From Chlorocebus sabaeus (taxonomy: Eukaryota > Chordata > Mammalia > Primates > Cercopithecidae), in assembly GCF_047675955.1 (NCBI RefSeq), contig NW_027327637.1:248001-312000 (forward strand): 64,000 nucleotides of DNA, written 5' to 3'. Position 1 is the first letter of the stretch; every line of letters begins with the position of its first letter. The translations under genes and the position numbers were made by a program. A model generated the notes under the pieces. That model was not told where the DNA came from, did not search any database, and was given only the letters and a program-made list of their open reading frames with translations. Below are positions 1 through 11,900 of this stretch, piece after piece.

Positions 1-480
1 TCACAGAGTTACATCTTTACCTTCAAGAAGCCTTTCGCCAAGGCTGTTCTTGTGGAATTGGCAAAGGGATATTTGGAAGCCCATAGAGGGCTATGGTGAA
101 AAAGGAAATATCTTCCGTTCAAAACTGGAAAGAATCTTTCTGAGAAACTGCTCTGTGTTCTGTTAATTCATCTCACAGAGTTACATCTTTAACTTCAAGA
201 AGCCTTTCGCTAAGGCTGTTCTTGTGGAATTGGCAAAGGGATATTTGGAAGCCCATAGAGGGCTATGGTGAAAAAAGAAATATCTTCCGTTCCAAACTGG
301 AAAGAAGCTTTCTGAGAAACTGCTCTGTGTTCTGTTAATTCATCTCACAGAGTTACATCTTTCCCTTCAAGAAGCCTTTCGCTAAGGCTGTTCTTGTGGA
401 ATTGGCAAAGGGATATTTGGAAGCCCATAGAGGGCTATGGAGAAAAAGGAAATATCTTCCGTTCAAAACTGGAAAGAAGC

Positions 481-491
481 TTTCTGAGAAA
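481..491. other. Short palindrome TTTCTGAGAAA (representative)
   Basis: Bases m5-15 are a 5-bp inverted repeat around a single G, immediately downstream of the HindIII palindrome (m1-6). Nearly every monomer keeps it; exceptions are copies such as those near 2715, 4263, 8563 and 11831, where C8 is A. Confidence 0.75.
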
Positions 492-544
492 CTGCTCTGT
501 GTTCTGTTAATTCATCTCACAGAGTTACATCTTTCCCTTCAAGA

Positions 545-561
545 AGCCTTTCGCTAAGGCT
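545..561. other. Dyad symmetry, 6-bp stem and 5-base loop (representative)
   Basis: Bases m69-85 form a perfect inverted repeat, AGCCTT, loop TCGCT, AAGGCT. It recurs in all monomers with TAAGG at m79-83. Copies with m80A>T keep a 5-bp stem around a 7-base loop; copies with m83G>C lose the stem. Cruciform potential is inferred from the symmetry alone. Confidence 0.8.
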
Positions 562-593
562 GTTCTTGTGGAATTGGCAAAGGGATATTTGGA

Positions 594-612
594 AGCCCAT
601 AGAGGGCTATGG
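594..612. other. Two overlapping dyad symmetries next to the A box (representative)
   Basis: Two mutually exclusive hairpins share the same bases. AGCCC-ATAGA-GGGCT spans m118-132 and CCATAG-AGGG-CTATGG spans m121-136. The second overlaps the first six bases of the A box. Variants m119G>A, m123A>G, m129G>T and m133A>G each disrupt one or both stems, so monomer types differ in which structure they can form. Confidence 0.8.
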
Positions 613-623
613 TGAAAAAGGAA
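607..623 (-). promoter_or_regulatory. A box (pJalpha-type motif) of the alpha monomer, representative copy
   Basis: Bases m131-147 read CTATGGTGAAAAAGGAA. The reverse complement fits the pJalpha motif as I recall it, TTCCTTTTYCACCRTAG, at all 17 positions. In human alpha satellite this place holds either the A box or the CENP-B box. The motif is intact in most monomers. It is broken where m137 is A (GGAG copies, for example 1336-1507), where m133 is G (the CTGTGG copies) and where m134 is A (for example near 3703 and 8175). The m139A>G copies still fit because that position may be A or G. Binding of any protein here is not shown by the sequence. Confidence 0.75.
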
Positions 624-1659
624 ATATCTTCCGTTCAAAACTGGAAAGAATCTTTCTGAGAAACTGCTCTGTGTTCTGTTAATTCATCTCACAGAGTTAC
701 ATCTTTAACTTCAAGAAGCCTTTCGCTAAGGCTGTTCTTGTGGAATTGGCAAAGGGATATTTGGAAGCCCATAGAGGGCTATGGTGAAAAAGGAAATATC
801 TTCCGTTCAAAACTGGAAAGAAGCTTTCTGAGAAACTGCTCTGTGTTCTGTTAATTCATCTCACAGAGTTACATCTTTAACTTCAAGAAGCCTTTCGCTA
901 AGGCTGTTCTTGTGGAATTGGCAAAGGGATATTTGGAACCCCTAGAGGGCTATGGTGAAAAAGGAAATATCTTCCGTTCAAAACTGGAAAGAAGCTTTCT
1001 GAGAAACTGCTCTGTGTTCTGTTAATTCATCTCACAGAGTTACATCTTTCCCTTCAAGAAGCCTTTCGCTAAGGCTGTTCTTGTGGAATTGGCAAAGGGA
1101 TATTTGGAAGCCCATAGAGGGCTATGGTGAAAAAGGAAATATCTTCCGTTCAAAACTGGAAAGAAGCTTTCTGAGAAACTGCTCTGTGTTCTGTTAATTC
1201 ATCTCACAGAGTTACATCTTTAACTTCAAGAAGCCTTTCGCTAAGGCTGTTCTTGTGGAATTGGCAAAGGGATATTTGGAAGCCCATAGAGGGCTATGGA
1301 GAAAAAGAAAATATCTTCCGTTCAAAACTGGAAAGAAGCTTTCTGAGAAACTGTTCTATGTTCTGTTAATTCATCTCACAGAGTTACATCTTTCCCTTCA
1401 AGAAGCCTTTCGCTAAGGCTGTTCTTGTGGAATTGGCAAAGGGATATTTGGAAGCCCATAGAGGGCTATGGAGAAAAAGGAAATATCTTCCGTTCAAAAC
1501 TGGAAAGAAGCTTTCTGAGAAACTGTTCTATGTTCTGTTAATTCATCTCACAGAGTTACATCTTTCCCTTCAAGAAGCCTTTCGCTTAGGCTGTTCTTGT
1601 GGAATTGGCAAAGGGATATTTGGAAGCCCATAGAGGGCTATGGTGAAAAAGGAAATATC

Positions 1660-1676
1660 TTTCGTTCAAAACTGGA
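1660..1676 (+). promoter_or_regulatory. CENP-B-box-like site with one core mismatch (representative)
   Basis: In monomers with m155C>T, m153-169 reads TTTCGTTCAAAACTGGA. Against the CENP-B box NTTCGNNNNANNCGGGN it fits 8 of 9 fixed bases; the mismatch is T for the first G of CGGG. The reference monomer (TCCG) fits 7 of 9. It lies about 20 bp away from where human alpha satellite carries its box. Dozens of monomers have this form. Binding is doubtful because the fixed bases are needed in known boxes. Confidence 0.35.
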
Positions 1677-2367
1677 AAGAAGCTTTCTGAGAAACTGCTC
1701 TGTGTTCTGTTAATTCATCTCACAGAGTTACATCTTTCCCTTCAAGAAGCCTTTCGCTAAGCCTGTTCTTGTGGAATTGGCAAAGGGATATTTCGAAGCC
1801 CATAGAGGGCTATGGTGAAAAAGGAAATATCTTCCGTTCAAAACTGGAAAGAAGCTTTCTGAGAAACTGCTCTGTGTTCTGTTAATTCATCTCACAGAGT
1901 TACATCTTTACCTTCAAGAAGCCTTTCGCTAAGGCTGTTCTTGTGGAATTGGCAAAGGGATATTTGGAAGCCCATAGAGGGCTATGGTGAAAAAGGAAAT
2001 ATCTTCCGTTCAAAACTGGAAAGAAGCTTTCTGAGAAACTGCTCTGTGTTCTGTTAATTCATCTCACAGAGTTACATCTTTCCCTTCAAGAAGTCTTTCG
2101 CTAAGGCTGTTCTTGTGGAATTGGCAAAGGGGTATTTGGAAGCCCATAGAGGGCTACGGTGAAAAAGGAAATATCTTCCGTTCAAAACTGGAAAGAAGCT
2201 TTCTGAGAAACTGCTCTGTGTTCTGTTAATTCATCTCACAGAGTTACATCTTTCCCTTCAAGAAGCCTTTCGCTAAGGCTGTTCTTGTTGAATTGGCAAA
2301 GGGATATTTCGAAGCCCATAGAGGGCTATGGTGAAAAAGGAAATATCTTCCGTTCAAAACTGGAAAG

Positions 2368-3915
2368 AAGCTTTCTGAGAAACTGCTCTGTGTTCTGTTA
2401 ATTCATCTCACAGAGTTACATCTTTCCCTTCAAGAAGCCTTTCGCTAAGGCTGTTCTTGTGGAATTGGCAAAGGGATATTTGGAAGCCCATAGAGGGCTA
2501 TGGTGAAAAAGGAAATACCTTCCGTTCAAAACTGGAAAGAAGTTTTCTGAGAAACTGTTCTGTGTTCTGTTAATTCATCTCACAGAGTTACATCTTTCCC
2601 TACAAGAAGCCTTTCGCTTAGGCTGTTCTTGTGGAATTGGCAAAGGGATATTTGGAAGCCCATAGAGGGCTATGGTGAAAAAGGAAATATCTTCCGTTCA
2701 AAACTGGAGAGAAGCTTTATGAGAAACTGCTCTGTGTTCTGTTAATTCATCTCACAGAGTTACATCTTTCCCTTCAAGAAGCCTTTCGCTAAGCCTGTTC
2801 TTGTGGAATTGGCAAAGGGATATTTCGAAGCCCATAGAGGGCTATGGTGAAAAAGGAAATATCTTCCGTTCAAAACTGGAAAGAAGCTTTCTGAGAAACT
2901 GCTCTGTGTTCTGTTAATTCATCTCACAGAGTTACATCTTTCCCTTCAAGAAGCCTTTCGCTAAGGCTGTTCTTGTGGAATTGGCAAAGGGATATTTCGA
3001 AGCCCATAGAGGGCTATGGTGAAAAAGGAAATATCTTCCGTTCAAAACTGGAAAGAAGCTTTCTGAGAAACTGCTCTGTGTTCTGTTAATTCATCTCACA
3101 GAGTTACATCTTTACCTTCAAGAAGCCTTTCGCTTAGGCTGTTCTTGTGGAATTGGCAAAGGGATATTTGGAAGCCCATAGAGGGCTATGGTGAAAAAGG
3201 AAATATCTTCCGTTGAAAACTGGAAAGAAGCTTTCTGAGAAACTGCTCTGTGTTCTGTTAATTCATCTCACAGAGTTACATCTTTCCCTTCAAGAAGCCT
3301 TTCGCTAAGGCTGTTCTTGTGGAATTGGCAAAGGGATATTTGGAAGCCCATAGAGGGCTATGGTGAAAAAGGAAATATCTTTCGTTCAAAACTGGAAAGA
3401 AGCTTTCTGAGAAACTGCTCTGTGTTCTGTTAATTCATCTCACAGAGTTACATCTTTCCCTTCAAGAAGCCTTTCGCTAAGCCTGTTCTTGTGGAATTGG
3501 CAAAGGGATATTTCGAAGCCCATAGAGGGCTATGGTGAAAAAGGAAATATCTTCCGTTGAAAACTGGAAAGAAGCTTTCTGAGAAACTGCTCTGTGTTCT
3601 GTTAATTCATCTCACAGAGTTACATCTTTCCCTTCAAGAAGCCTTTCGCTAAGCCTGTTCTTGTGGAATTGGCAAAGGGATATTTCGAAGCCCATAGAGG
3701 GCTAAGGTGAAAAAGGAAATATCTTCCGTTCAAAACTGGAAAGAAGCTTTCTGAGAAACTGCTCTGTGTTCTGTTAATTCATCTCACAGAGTTACATCTT
3801 TCCCTTCAAGAAGCCTTTCGCTAAGGCTGTTCTTGTGGAATTGGCAAAGGGATATTTGGAAGCCCATAGAGGGCTATGGTGAAAAAGGAAATATCTTCCG
3901 TTCAAAACTGGAAAG
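2368..3915 (+). repeat. 9-monomer higher-order repeat, copy 1
   Basis: A 1548-bp unit (9 x 172) whose private variants recur exactly 1548 bp later. Examples are AAATACCT (2513 and 4061), AGCTTTAT (2713 and 4261), CGTTGAAAAC (3211 and 4759), TTCG at m154-157 (3381 and 4929) and GCTAAGG (3701 and 5249). The left edge lies in the monomer starting at 2368: its first bases are AAGCTTT where copy 2 has AAGTTTT, and upstream the two stretches disagree. Confidence 0.88.
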
Positions 3916-5463
3916 AAGTTTTCTGAGAAACTGCTCTGTGTTCTGTTAATTCATCTCACAGAGTTACATCTTTCCCTTCAAGAAGCCTTTCGCTAAGGCT
4001 GTTCTTGTGGAATTGGCAAAGGGATATTTGGAAGCCCATAGAGGGCTATGGTGAAAAAGGAAATACCTTCCGTTCAAAACTGGAAAGAAGTTTTCTGAGA
4101 AACTGTTCTGTGTTCTGTTAATTCATCTCACAGAGTTACATCTTTCCCTACAAGAAGCCTTTCGCTTAGGCTGTTCTTGTGGAATTGGCAAAGGGATATT
4201 TGGAAGCCCATAGAGGGCTATGGTGAAAAAGGAAATATCTTCCGTTCAAAACTGGAGAGAAGCTTTATGAGAAACTGCTCTGTGTTCTGTTAATTCATCT
4301 CACAGAGTTACATCTTTCCCTTCAAGAAGCCTTTCGCTAAGCCTGTTCTTGTGGAATTGGCAAAGGGATATTTCGAAGCCCATAGAGGGCTATGGTGAAA
4401 AAGGAAATATCTTCCGTTCAAAACTGGAAAGAAGCTTTCTGAGAAACTGCTCTGTGTTCTGTTAATTCATCTCACAGAGTTACATCTTTCCCTTCAAGAA
4501 GCCTTTCGCTAAGGCTGTTCTTGTGGAATTGGCAAAGGGATATTTCGAAGCCCATAGAGGGCTATGGTGAAAAAGGAAATATCTTCCGTTCAAAACTGGA
4601 AAGAAGCTTTCTGAGAAACTGCTCTGTGTTCTGTTAATTCATCTCACAGAGTTACATCTTTACCTTCAAGAAGCCTTTCGCTTAGGCTGTTCTTGTGGAA
4701 TTGGCAAAGGGATATTTGGAAGCCCATAGAGGGCTATGGTGAAAAAGGAAATATCTTCCGTTGAAAACTGGAAAGAAGCTTTCTGAGAAACTGCTCTGTG
4801 TTCTGTTAATTCATCTCACAGAGTTACATCTTTCCCTTCAAGAAGCCTTTCGCTAAGGCTGTTCTTGTGGAATTGGCAAAGGGATATTTGGAAGCCCATA
4901 GAGGGCTATGGTGAAAAAGGAAATATCTTTCGTTCAAAACTGGAAAGAAGCTTTCTGAGAAACTGCTCTGTGTTCTGTTAATTCATCTCACAGAGTTACA
5001 TCTTTCCCTTCAAGAAGCCTTTCGCTAAGCCTGTTCTTGTGGAATTGGCAAAGGGATATTTCGAAGCCCATAGAGGGCTATGGTGAAAAAGGAAATATCT
5101 TCCGTTGAAAACTGGAAAGAAGCTTTCTGAGAAACTGCTCTGTGTTCTGTTAATTCATCTCACAGAGTTACATCTTTCCCTTCAAGAAGCCTTTCGCTAA
5201 GCCTGTTCTTGTGGAATTGGCAAAGGGATATTTCGAAGCCCATAGAGGGCTAAGGTGAAAAAGGAAATATCTTCCGTTCAAAACTGGAAAGAAGCTTTCT
5301 GAGAAACTGCTCTGTGTTCTGTTAATTCATCTCACAGAGTTACATCTTTCCCTTCAAGAAGCCTTTCGCTAAGGCTGTTCTTGTGGAATTGGCAAAGGGA
5401 TATTTGGAAGCCCATAGAGGGCTATGGTGAAAAAGGAAATATCTTCCGTTCAAAACTGGAAAG
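3916..5463 (+). repeat. 9-monomer higher-order repeat, copy 2
   Basis: Tandem second copy of the 1548-bp unit that begins at 2368; every marker examined is conserved in order. It ends at 5464, where the next monomer starts like the first monomer of this unit (AAGTTTT with CTGCTCTGTG) and continues like the second (CTACAAG, CTTAGG). That join looks like the product of an out-of-register exchange and is the start of the 20-monomer unit that follows. Confidence 0.87.
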
Positions 5464-8400
5464 AAGTTTTCTGAGAAACTGCTCTGTGTTCTGTTAATTC
5501 ATCTCACAGAGTTACATCTTTCCCTACAAGAAGCCTTTCGCTTAGGCTGTTCTTGTGGAATTGGCAAAGGGATATTTGGAAGCCCATAGAGGGCTATGGT
5601 GAAAAAGGAAATATCTTCCGTTCAAAACTGGAAAGAAGCTTTCTGAGAAACTGCTCTGTGTTCTGTTAATTCATCTCACAGAGTTACATCTTTCCCTTCA
5701 AGAAGCCTTTCGCTAAGCCTGTTCTTGTGGAATTGGCAAAGGGATATTTCGAAGCCCATAGAGGGCTATGGTGAAAAAGGAAATATCTTCCGTTCAAAAC
5801 TGGAAAGAAGCTTTCTGAGAAACTGCTCTGTGTTCTGTTAATTCATCTCACAGAGTTACATCTTTCCCTTCAAGAAGCCTTTCGCTAAGCCTGTTCTTGT
5901 GGAATTGGCAAAGGGATATTTGGAAGCCCATAGAGGGCTATGGTGAAAAAGGAAATATCTTCCGTTCAAAACTGGAAAGAAGCTTTCTGAGAAACTGCTC
6001 TGTGTTCTGTTAATTCATCTCACAGTGTTACATCTTTAACTTCAAGAAGCCTTTCGCTAAGGCTGTTCTTGTGGATTTGGCAAAGGGATATTTGGAAGCC
6101 CATAGAGGGCTATGGTGAAAAAGGAAATATCTTCCGTTCAAAACTGGAAAGAAGCTTTCTGAGAAACTGCTCTGTGTTCTGTTAATTCATCTCACAGAGT
6201 TACATCTTTCCCTTCAAGAAGCCTTTCGCTAAGGCTGTTCTTGTGGAATTGGCAAAGGGATATTTGGAAGCCCATAGAGGGCTATGGTGAAAAAGGAAAT
6301 ATCTTCCGTTCAAAACTGGAAAGAAGCTTTCTGAGAAACTGCTCTGTGTTCTGTTAATTCATCTCACAGAGTTACATCTTTCCCTTCAAGAAGCCTTTCG
6401 CTAAGGCTGTTCTTGTGGAATTGGCAAAGGGATATTTGGAAGCCCATAGAGGGCTATGGTGAAAAAGGAAATATCTTCCTTTCAAAACTGGAAAGAAGCT
6501 TTCTGAGAAACTGCTCTGTGTTCTGTTAATTCATCTCACAGAGTTACATCTTTAACTTCAAGAAGCCTTTCGCTAAGGCTGTTCTTGTGGAATTGGCAAA
6601 GGGATATTTGGAAGCCCATAGAGGGCTATGGTGAAAAAGGAAATATCTTTCGTTCAAAACTGGAAAGAAGCTTTCTGAGAAACTGTTCTATGTTCTGTTA
6701 ATTCATCTCACAGAGTTACATCTTTCCCTTCAAGAAGCCTTTCGCTTAGGCTGTTCTTGTGGAATTGGCAAAGGCATATTTGGAAGCCCATAGAGGGCTG
6801 TGGTGAAAAAGGAAATATCTTTCGTTCAAAACTGGAAAGAAGCTTTCTGAGAAACTGCTCTGTGTTCTGTTAATTCATCTCACAGAGTTACATCTTTCCC
6901 TTCAAGAAGCCTTTCGCTAAGGCTGTTCTTGTGGAATTGGCAAAGGGATATTTGGAAGCCCATAGAGGGCTATGGTGAAAAAGGAAATATCTTCCGTTCA
7001 AAACTGGAAAGAAGCTTTCTGAGAAACTGCTCTGTGTTCTGTTAATTCATCTCACAGAGTTACATCTTTCCCTTCAAGAAGCCTTTCGCTAAGGCTGTTC
7101 TTGTGGGATTGGCAAAGGGATATTTGGAAGCCCATAGAGGGCTATGGTGAAAAAGGAAATATCTTCCGTTCAAAACTGGAAAGAAGCTTTCTGAGAAACT
7201 GCTCTGTGTTCTGTTAATTCATCTCACAGAGTTACATCTTTAACTTCAAGAAGCCTTTCGCTAAGGCTGTTCTTGTGGAATTGGCAAAGGGATATTTGGA
7301 AACCCATAGAGGTCTATGGAGAAAAAGGAAATATCTTCCGTTCAAAACTGGAAAGAAGCTTTCTGAGAAACTGTTCTATGTTCTGTTAATTCATCTCACA
7401 GAGTTACATCTTTCCCATCAAGAAGCCTTTCGCTTAGGCTGTTCTTGTGGAATTGGCAAAGGGATATTTGGAAGCCCATAGAGGGCTATGGTGAAAAAGG
7501 AAATATCTTTCGTTCAAAACTGGAAAGAAGCTTTCTGAGAAACTGCTCTGTGTTCTGTTAATTCATCTCACAGAGTTACATCTTTCCCTTCAAGAAGCCT
7601 TTCGCTAAGCCTGTTCTTGTGGAATTGGCAAAGGGATATTTCGAAGCCCATAGAGGGCTATGGTGAAAAAGGAAATATCTTCCGTTCAAAACTGGAAAGA
7701 AGCTTTCTGAGAAACTGCTCTGTGTTCTGTTAATTCATCTCACAGAGTTATATCTTTACCTTCAAGAAGCCTTTCGCTAAGGCTGTTCTTGTGGAATTGG
7801 CAAAGGGATATTTGGAAGCCCATAGAGGGCTATGGTGAAAAAGGAAATATCTTCCGTTCAAAACTGGAAAGAAGCTTTCTGAGAAACTGCTCTGTGTTCT
7901 GTTAATTCATCTCAACGAGTTACATCTTTCCCTTCAAGAAGACTTTCGCTTAGGCTGTTCTTGTGGAATTGGCAAAGGGATATTTGGAAGCCCATAGAGG
8001 GCTATGGTGAAAAAGGAAATATCTTCCGTTCAAAACTGGAAAGAAGCTTTCTGAGAAACTGCTCTGTGTTCTGTTAATTCATCTCACAGAGTTACATCTT
8101 TCCCTTCAAGAAGCCTTTCGCTAAGGCTGTTCTTGTTGAATTGGCAAAGGGATATTTCGAAGCCCATAGAGGGCTAAGGTGAAAAAGGAAATATCTTCCG
8201 TTCAAAACTGGAAAGAAGCTTTCTGAGAAACTGCTCTGTGTTCTGTTAATTCATCTCACAGAGTTACATCTTTCCCTTCAAGAAGCCTTTCGCTAAGGCT
8301 GTTCTTGTGGAATTGGCAAAGGGATATTTGGAAGCCCATAGAGGGCTATGGTGAAAAAGGAAATATCTTCCGTTCAAAACTGGAAAGAAGTTTTCTGAGA

Positions 8401-8903
8401 AACTGTTCTGTGTTCTGTTAATTCATCTCACAGAGTTACATCTTTCCCTACAAGAAGCCTTTCGCTTAGGCTGTTCTTGTGGAATTGGCAAAGGGATATT
8501 TGGAAGCCCATAGAGGGCTATGGTGAAAAAGGAAATATCTTCCGTTCAAAACTGGAAAGAAGCTTTATGAGAAACTGCTCTGTGTTCTGTTAATTCATCT
8601 CACAGAGTTACATCTTTCCCTTCAAGAAGCCTTTCGCTAAGCCTGTTCTTGTGGAATTGGCAAAGGGATATTTCGAAGCCCATAGAGGGCTATGGTGAAA
8701 AAGGAAATATCTTCCGTTCAAAACTGGAAAGAAGCTTTCTGAGAAACTGCTCTGTGTTCTGTTAATTCATCTCACAGAGTTACATCTTTCCCTTCAAGAA
8801 GCCTTTCGCTAAGCCTGTTCTTGTGGAATTGGCAAAGGGATATTTCGAAGCCCATAGAGGGCTATGGTGAAAAAGGAAATATCTTCCGTTCAAAACTGGA
8901 AAG
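5464..8903 (+). repeat. 20-monomer higher-order repeat, copy A
   Basis: A 3440-bp unit (20 x 172). Shared markers include the AAGTTTT start (5464 and 8904), CTTCCTTTCA (near 6478 and 9918), the G108C/A133G monomer (GTGG at 6759 and 10199), the m119A monomer (7275 and 10543) and TCAACGAG (7912 and 11180). The offset drops from 20 to 19 monomers between about 6900 and 7275, because copy B lacks one ordinary monomer there. Its first few monomers resemble the 9-monomer unit, so the two units are related. Confidence 0.87.
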
Positions 8904-11900
8904 AAGTTTTCTGAGAAACTGCTCTGTGTTCTGTTAATTCATCTCACAGAGTTACATCTTTCCTTACAAGAAGCCTTTCGCTTAGGCTGTTCTTGTGGAA
9001 TTGGCAAAGGGATATTTGGAAGCCCATAGAGGGCTATGGTGAAAAAGGAAATATCTTCCGTTCAAAACTGGAAAGAAGCTTTCTGAGAAACTGCTCTGTG
9101 TTCTGTTAATTCATCTCACAGAGTTACATCTTTCCCTTCAAGAAGCCTTTCGCTAAGCCTGTTCTTGTGGAATTGGCAAAGGGATATTTCGAAGCCCATA
9201 GAGGGCTATGGTGAAAAAGGAAATATCTTCCGTTCAAAACTGGAAAGAAGCTTTCTGAGAAACTGCTCTGTGTTCTGTTAATTCATCTCACAGAGTTACA
9301 TCTTTCCCTTCAAGAAGCCTTTCGCTAAGCCTGTTCTTGTGGAATTGGCAAAGGGATATTTGGAAGCCCATAGAGGGCTATGGTGAAAAAGGAAATATCT
9401 TCCGTTCAAAACTGGAAAGAAGCTTTCTGAGAAACTGCTCTGTGTTCTGTTAATTCATCTCACAGAGTTACATCTTTAACTTCAAGAAGCCTTTCGCTAA
9501 GGCTGTTCTTGTGGATTTGGCAAAGGGTTATTTGGAAGCCCATAGAGGGCTATGGTGAAAAAGGAAATATCTTCCGTTCAAAACTGGAAAGAAGCTTTCT
9601 GAGAAACTGCTCTGTGTTCTGTTAATTCATCTCACAGAGTTACATCTTTCCCTTCAAGAAGCCTTTCGCTAAGGCTGTTCTTGTGGAATTGGCAAAGGGA
9701 TATTTGGAAGCCCATAGAGGGCTATGGTGAAAAAGGAAATATCTTCCGTTCAAAACTGGAAAGAAGCTTTCTGAGAAACTGCTCTGTGTTCTGTTAATTC
9801 ATCTCACAGAGTTACATCTTTCCCTTCAAGAAGCCTTTCGCTAAGGCTGTTCTTGTGGAATTGGCAAAGGGATATTTGGAAGCCCATAGAGGGCTATGGT
9901 GAAAAAGGAAATATCTTCCTTTCAAAACTTTAAAGAAGCTTTCTGAGAAACTGCTCTGTGTTCTGTTAATTCATCTCACAGAGTTACATCTTTAACTTCA
10001 AGAAGCCTTTCGCTAAGGCTGTTCTTGTGGAATTGGCAAAGGGATATTTGGAAGCCCATAGAGGGCTATGGTGAAAAAGGAAATATCTTTCGTTCAGAAC
10101 TGGAAAGAAGCTTTCTGAGAAACTGTTCTATGTTCTGTTAATTCATCTCACAGAGTTACATCTTTCCCTTCAAGAAGCCTTTCGCTTAGGCTGTTCTTGT
10201 GGAATTGGCAAAGGCATATTTGGAAGCCCATAGAGGGCTGTGGTGAAAAAGGAAATATCTTTCGTTCAAAACTGGAAAGAAGCTTTCTGAGAAACTGCTC
10301 TGTGTTCTGTTAATTCATCTCACAGAGTTACATCTTTCCCTTCAAGAAGCCTTTCGCTAAGGCTGTTCTTGTGGGATTGGCAAAGGGATATTTGGAAGCC
10401 CATAGAGGGCTATGGTGAAAAAGGAAATATCTTCCGTTCAAAACTGGAAAGAAGCTTTCTGAGAAACTGCTCTGTGTTCTGTTAATTCATCTCACAGAGT
10501 TACATCTTTAACTTCAAGAAGCCTTTCGCTAAGGCTGTTCTTGTGGAATTGGCAAAGGGATATTTGGAAACCCATAGAGGGCTATGGAGAAAAAGGAAAT
10601 ATCTTCCGTTCAAAACTGGAAAGAAGCTTTCTGAGAAACTGTTCTATGTTCTGTTAATTCATCTCACAGAGTTACATCTTTCCCATCAAGAAGCCTTTCG
10701 CTTAGGCTGTTCTTGTGGAATTGGCAAAGGGATATTTGGAAGCCCATAGAGGGCTATGGTGAAAAAGGAAATATCTTTCGTTCAAAACTGGAAAGAAGCT
10801 TTCTGAGAAACTGCTCTGTGTTCTGTTAATTCATCTCACAGAGTTACATCTTTCCCTTCAAGAAGCCTTTCGCTAAGCCTGTTCTTGTGGAATTGGCAAA
10901 GGGATATTTCGAAGCCCATAGAGGGCTATGGTGAAAAAGGAAATATCTTCCGTTCAAAACTGGAAAGAAGCTTTCTGAGAAACTGCTCTGTGTTCTGTTA
11001 ATTCATCTCACAGAGTTATATCTTTACCTTCAAGAAGCCTTTCGCTAAGGCTGTTCTTGTGGAATTGGCAAAGGGATATTTGGAAGCCCATAGAGGGCTA
11101 TGGTGAAAAAGGAAATATCTTCCGTTCAAAACTGGAAAGAAGCTTTCTGAGAAACTGCTCTGTGTTCTGTTAATTCATCTCAACGAGTTACATCTTTCCC
11201 TTCAAGAAGACTTTCGCTTAGGCTGTTCTTGTGGAATTGGCAAAGGGATATTTGGAAGCCCATAGAGGGCTATGGTGAAAAAGGAAATATCTTCCGTTCA
11301 AAACTGGAAAGAAGCTTTCTGAGAAACTGCTCTGTGTTCTGTTAATTCATCTCACAGAGTTACATCTTTCCCTTCAAGAAGCCTTTCGCTAAGGCTGTTC
11401 TTGTTGAATTGGCAAAGGGATATTTCGAAGCCCATAGAGGGCTAAGGTGAAAAAGGAAATATCTTCCGTTCAAAACTGGAAAGAAGCTTTCTGAGAAACT
11501 GCTCTGTGTTCTGTTAATTCATCTCACAGAGTTACATCTTTCCCTTCAAGAAGCCTTTCGCTAAGGCTGTTCTTGTGGAATTGGCAAAGGGATATTTGGA
11601 AGCCCATAGAGGGCTATGGTGAAAAAGGAAATATCTTCCGTTCAAAACTGGAAAGAAGTTTTCTGAGAAACTGTTCTGTGTTCTGTTAATTCATCTCACA
11701 GAGTTACATCTTTCCCTACAAGAAGCCTTTCGCTTAGGCTGTTCTTGTGGAATTGGCAAAGGGATATTTGGAAGCCCATAGAGGGCTATGGTGAAAAAGG
11801 AAATATCTTCCGTTCAAAACTGGAAAGAAGCTTTATGAGAAACTGCTCTGTGTTCTGTTAATTCATCTCACAGAGTTACATCTTTCCCTTCAAGAAGCCT

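Larger units (their letters stand above)
477..648 (+). repeat. Reference alpha satellite monomer (majority sequence)
   Basis: This copy has the majority base at every position I checked against its neighbours, so it is used here as the numbering standard (m1-m172). It runs from the HindIII site AAGCTT to the base before the next unit. Useful positions: m59-61 CCC (alternatives AAC, ACC, CAC), m79-83 TAAGG (alternatives TTAGG, TAAGC), m92-95 GTGG, m106-108 GGG, m115 G, m119 G, m131-147 the A box, m154-157 TCCG. It has two CpG dinucleotides, at m76-77 and m156-157; variants in other copies add a third. Most copies differ from it by roughly zero to ten bases. The next unit begins AATCTT, so the HindIII site is lost there. 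Confidence 0.95.
1..2367 (+). repeat. Alpha satellite, left segment without clear higher-order period
   Basis: About 14 monomers. Variants alternate irregularly. AAC at m59-61 occurs near 189, 705, 877 and 1221, the HindIII site is lost at 133 and 649 (AATCTT), and m137T>A occurs near 437, 1297 and 1469. One base is missing in GAACCCCTAG at 936-945, which sets the following units one base early (HindIII at 992 rather than 993). The loss at 133 and 649 is three monomers apart, but other markers do not follow a 3-monomer period, so I do not call a higher-order unit here. Confidence 0.85.

Noticed and set aside
1427..1633. 207-bp open frame, with near-identical frames at about fifty places
   Set aside because: In the monomer, the frame opening at GTG (m92) meets TGA at m137-139 and, in the next unit, TAA at m79-81. 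It stays open only where m137T>A or m139A>G is followed by m80A>T, and it then ends at TAG (m124-126). The frame is a by-product of satellite variants, with a GTG start and no coding features.
1..2367. 3-monomer higher-order repeat suggested by AATCTT at 133 and 649
   Set aside because: Other variants in the same monomers do not repeat with that period, and the HindIII loss is not seen at the next expected place (about 1164).
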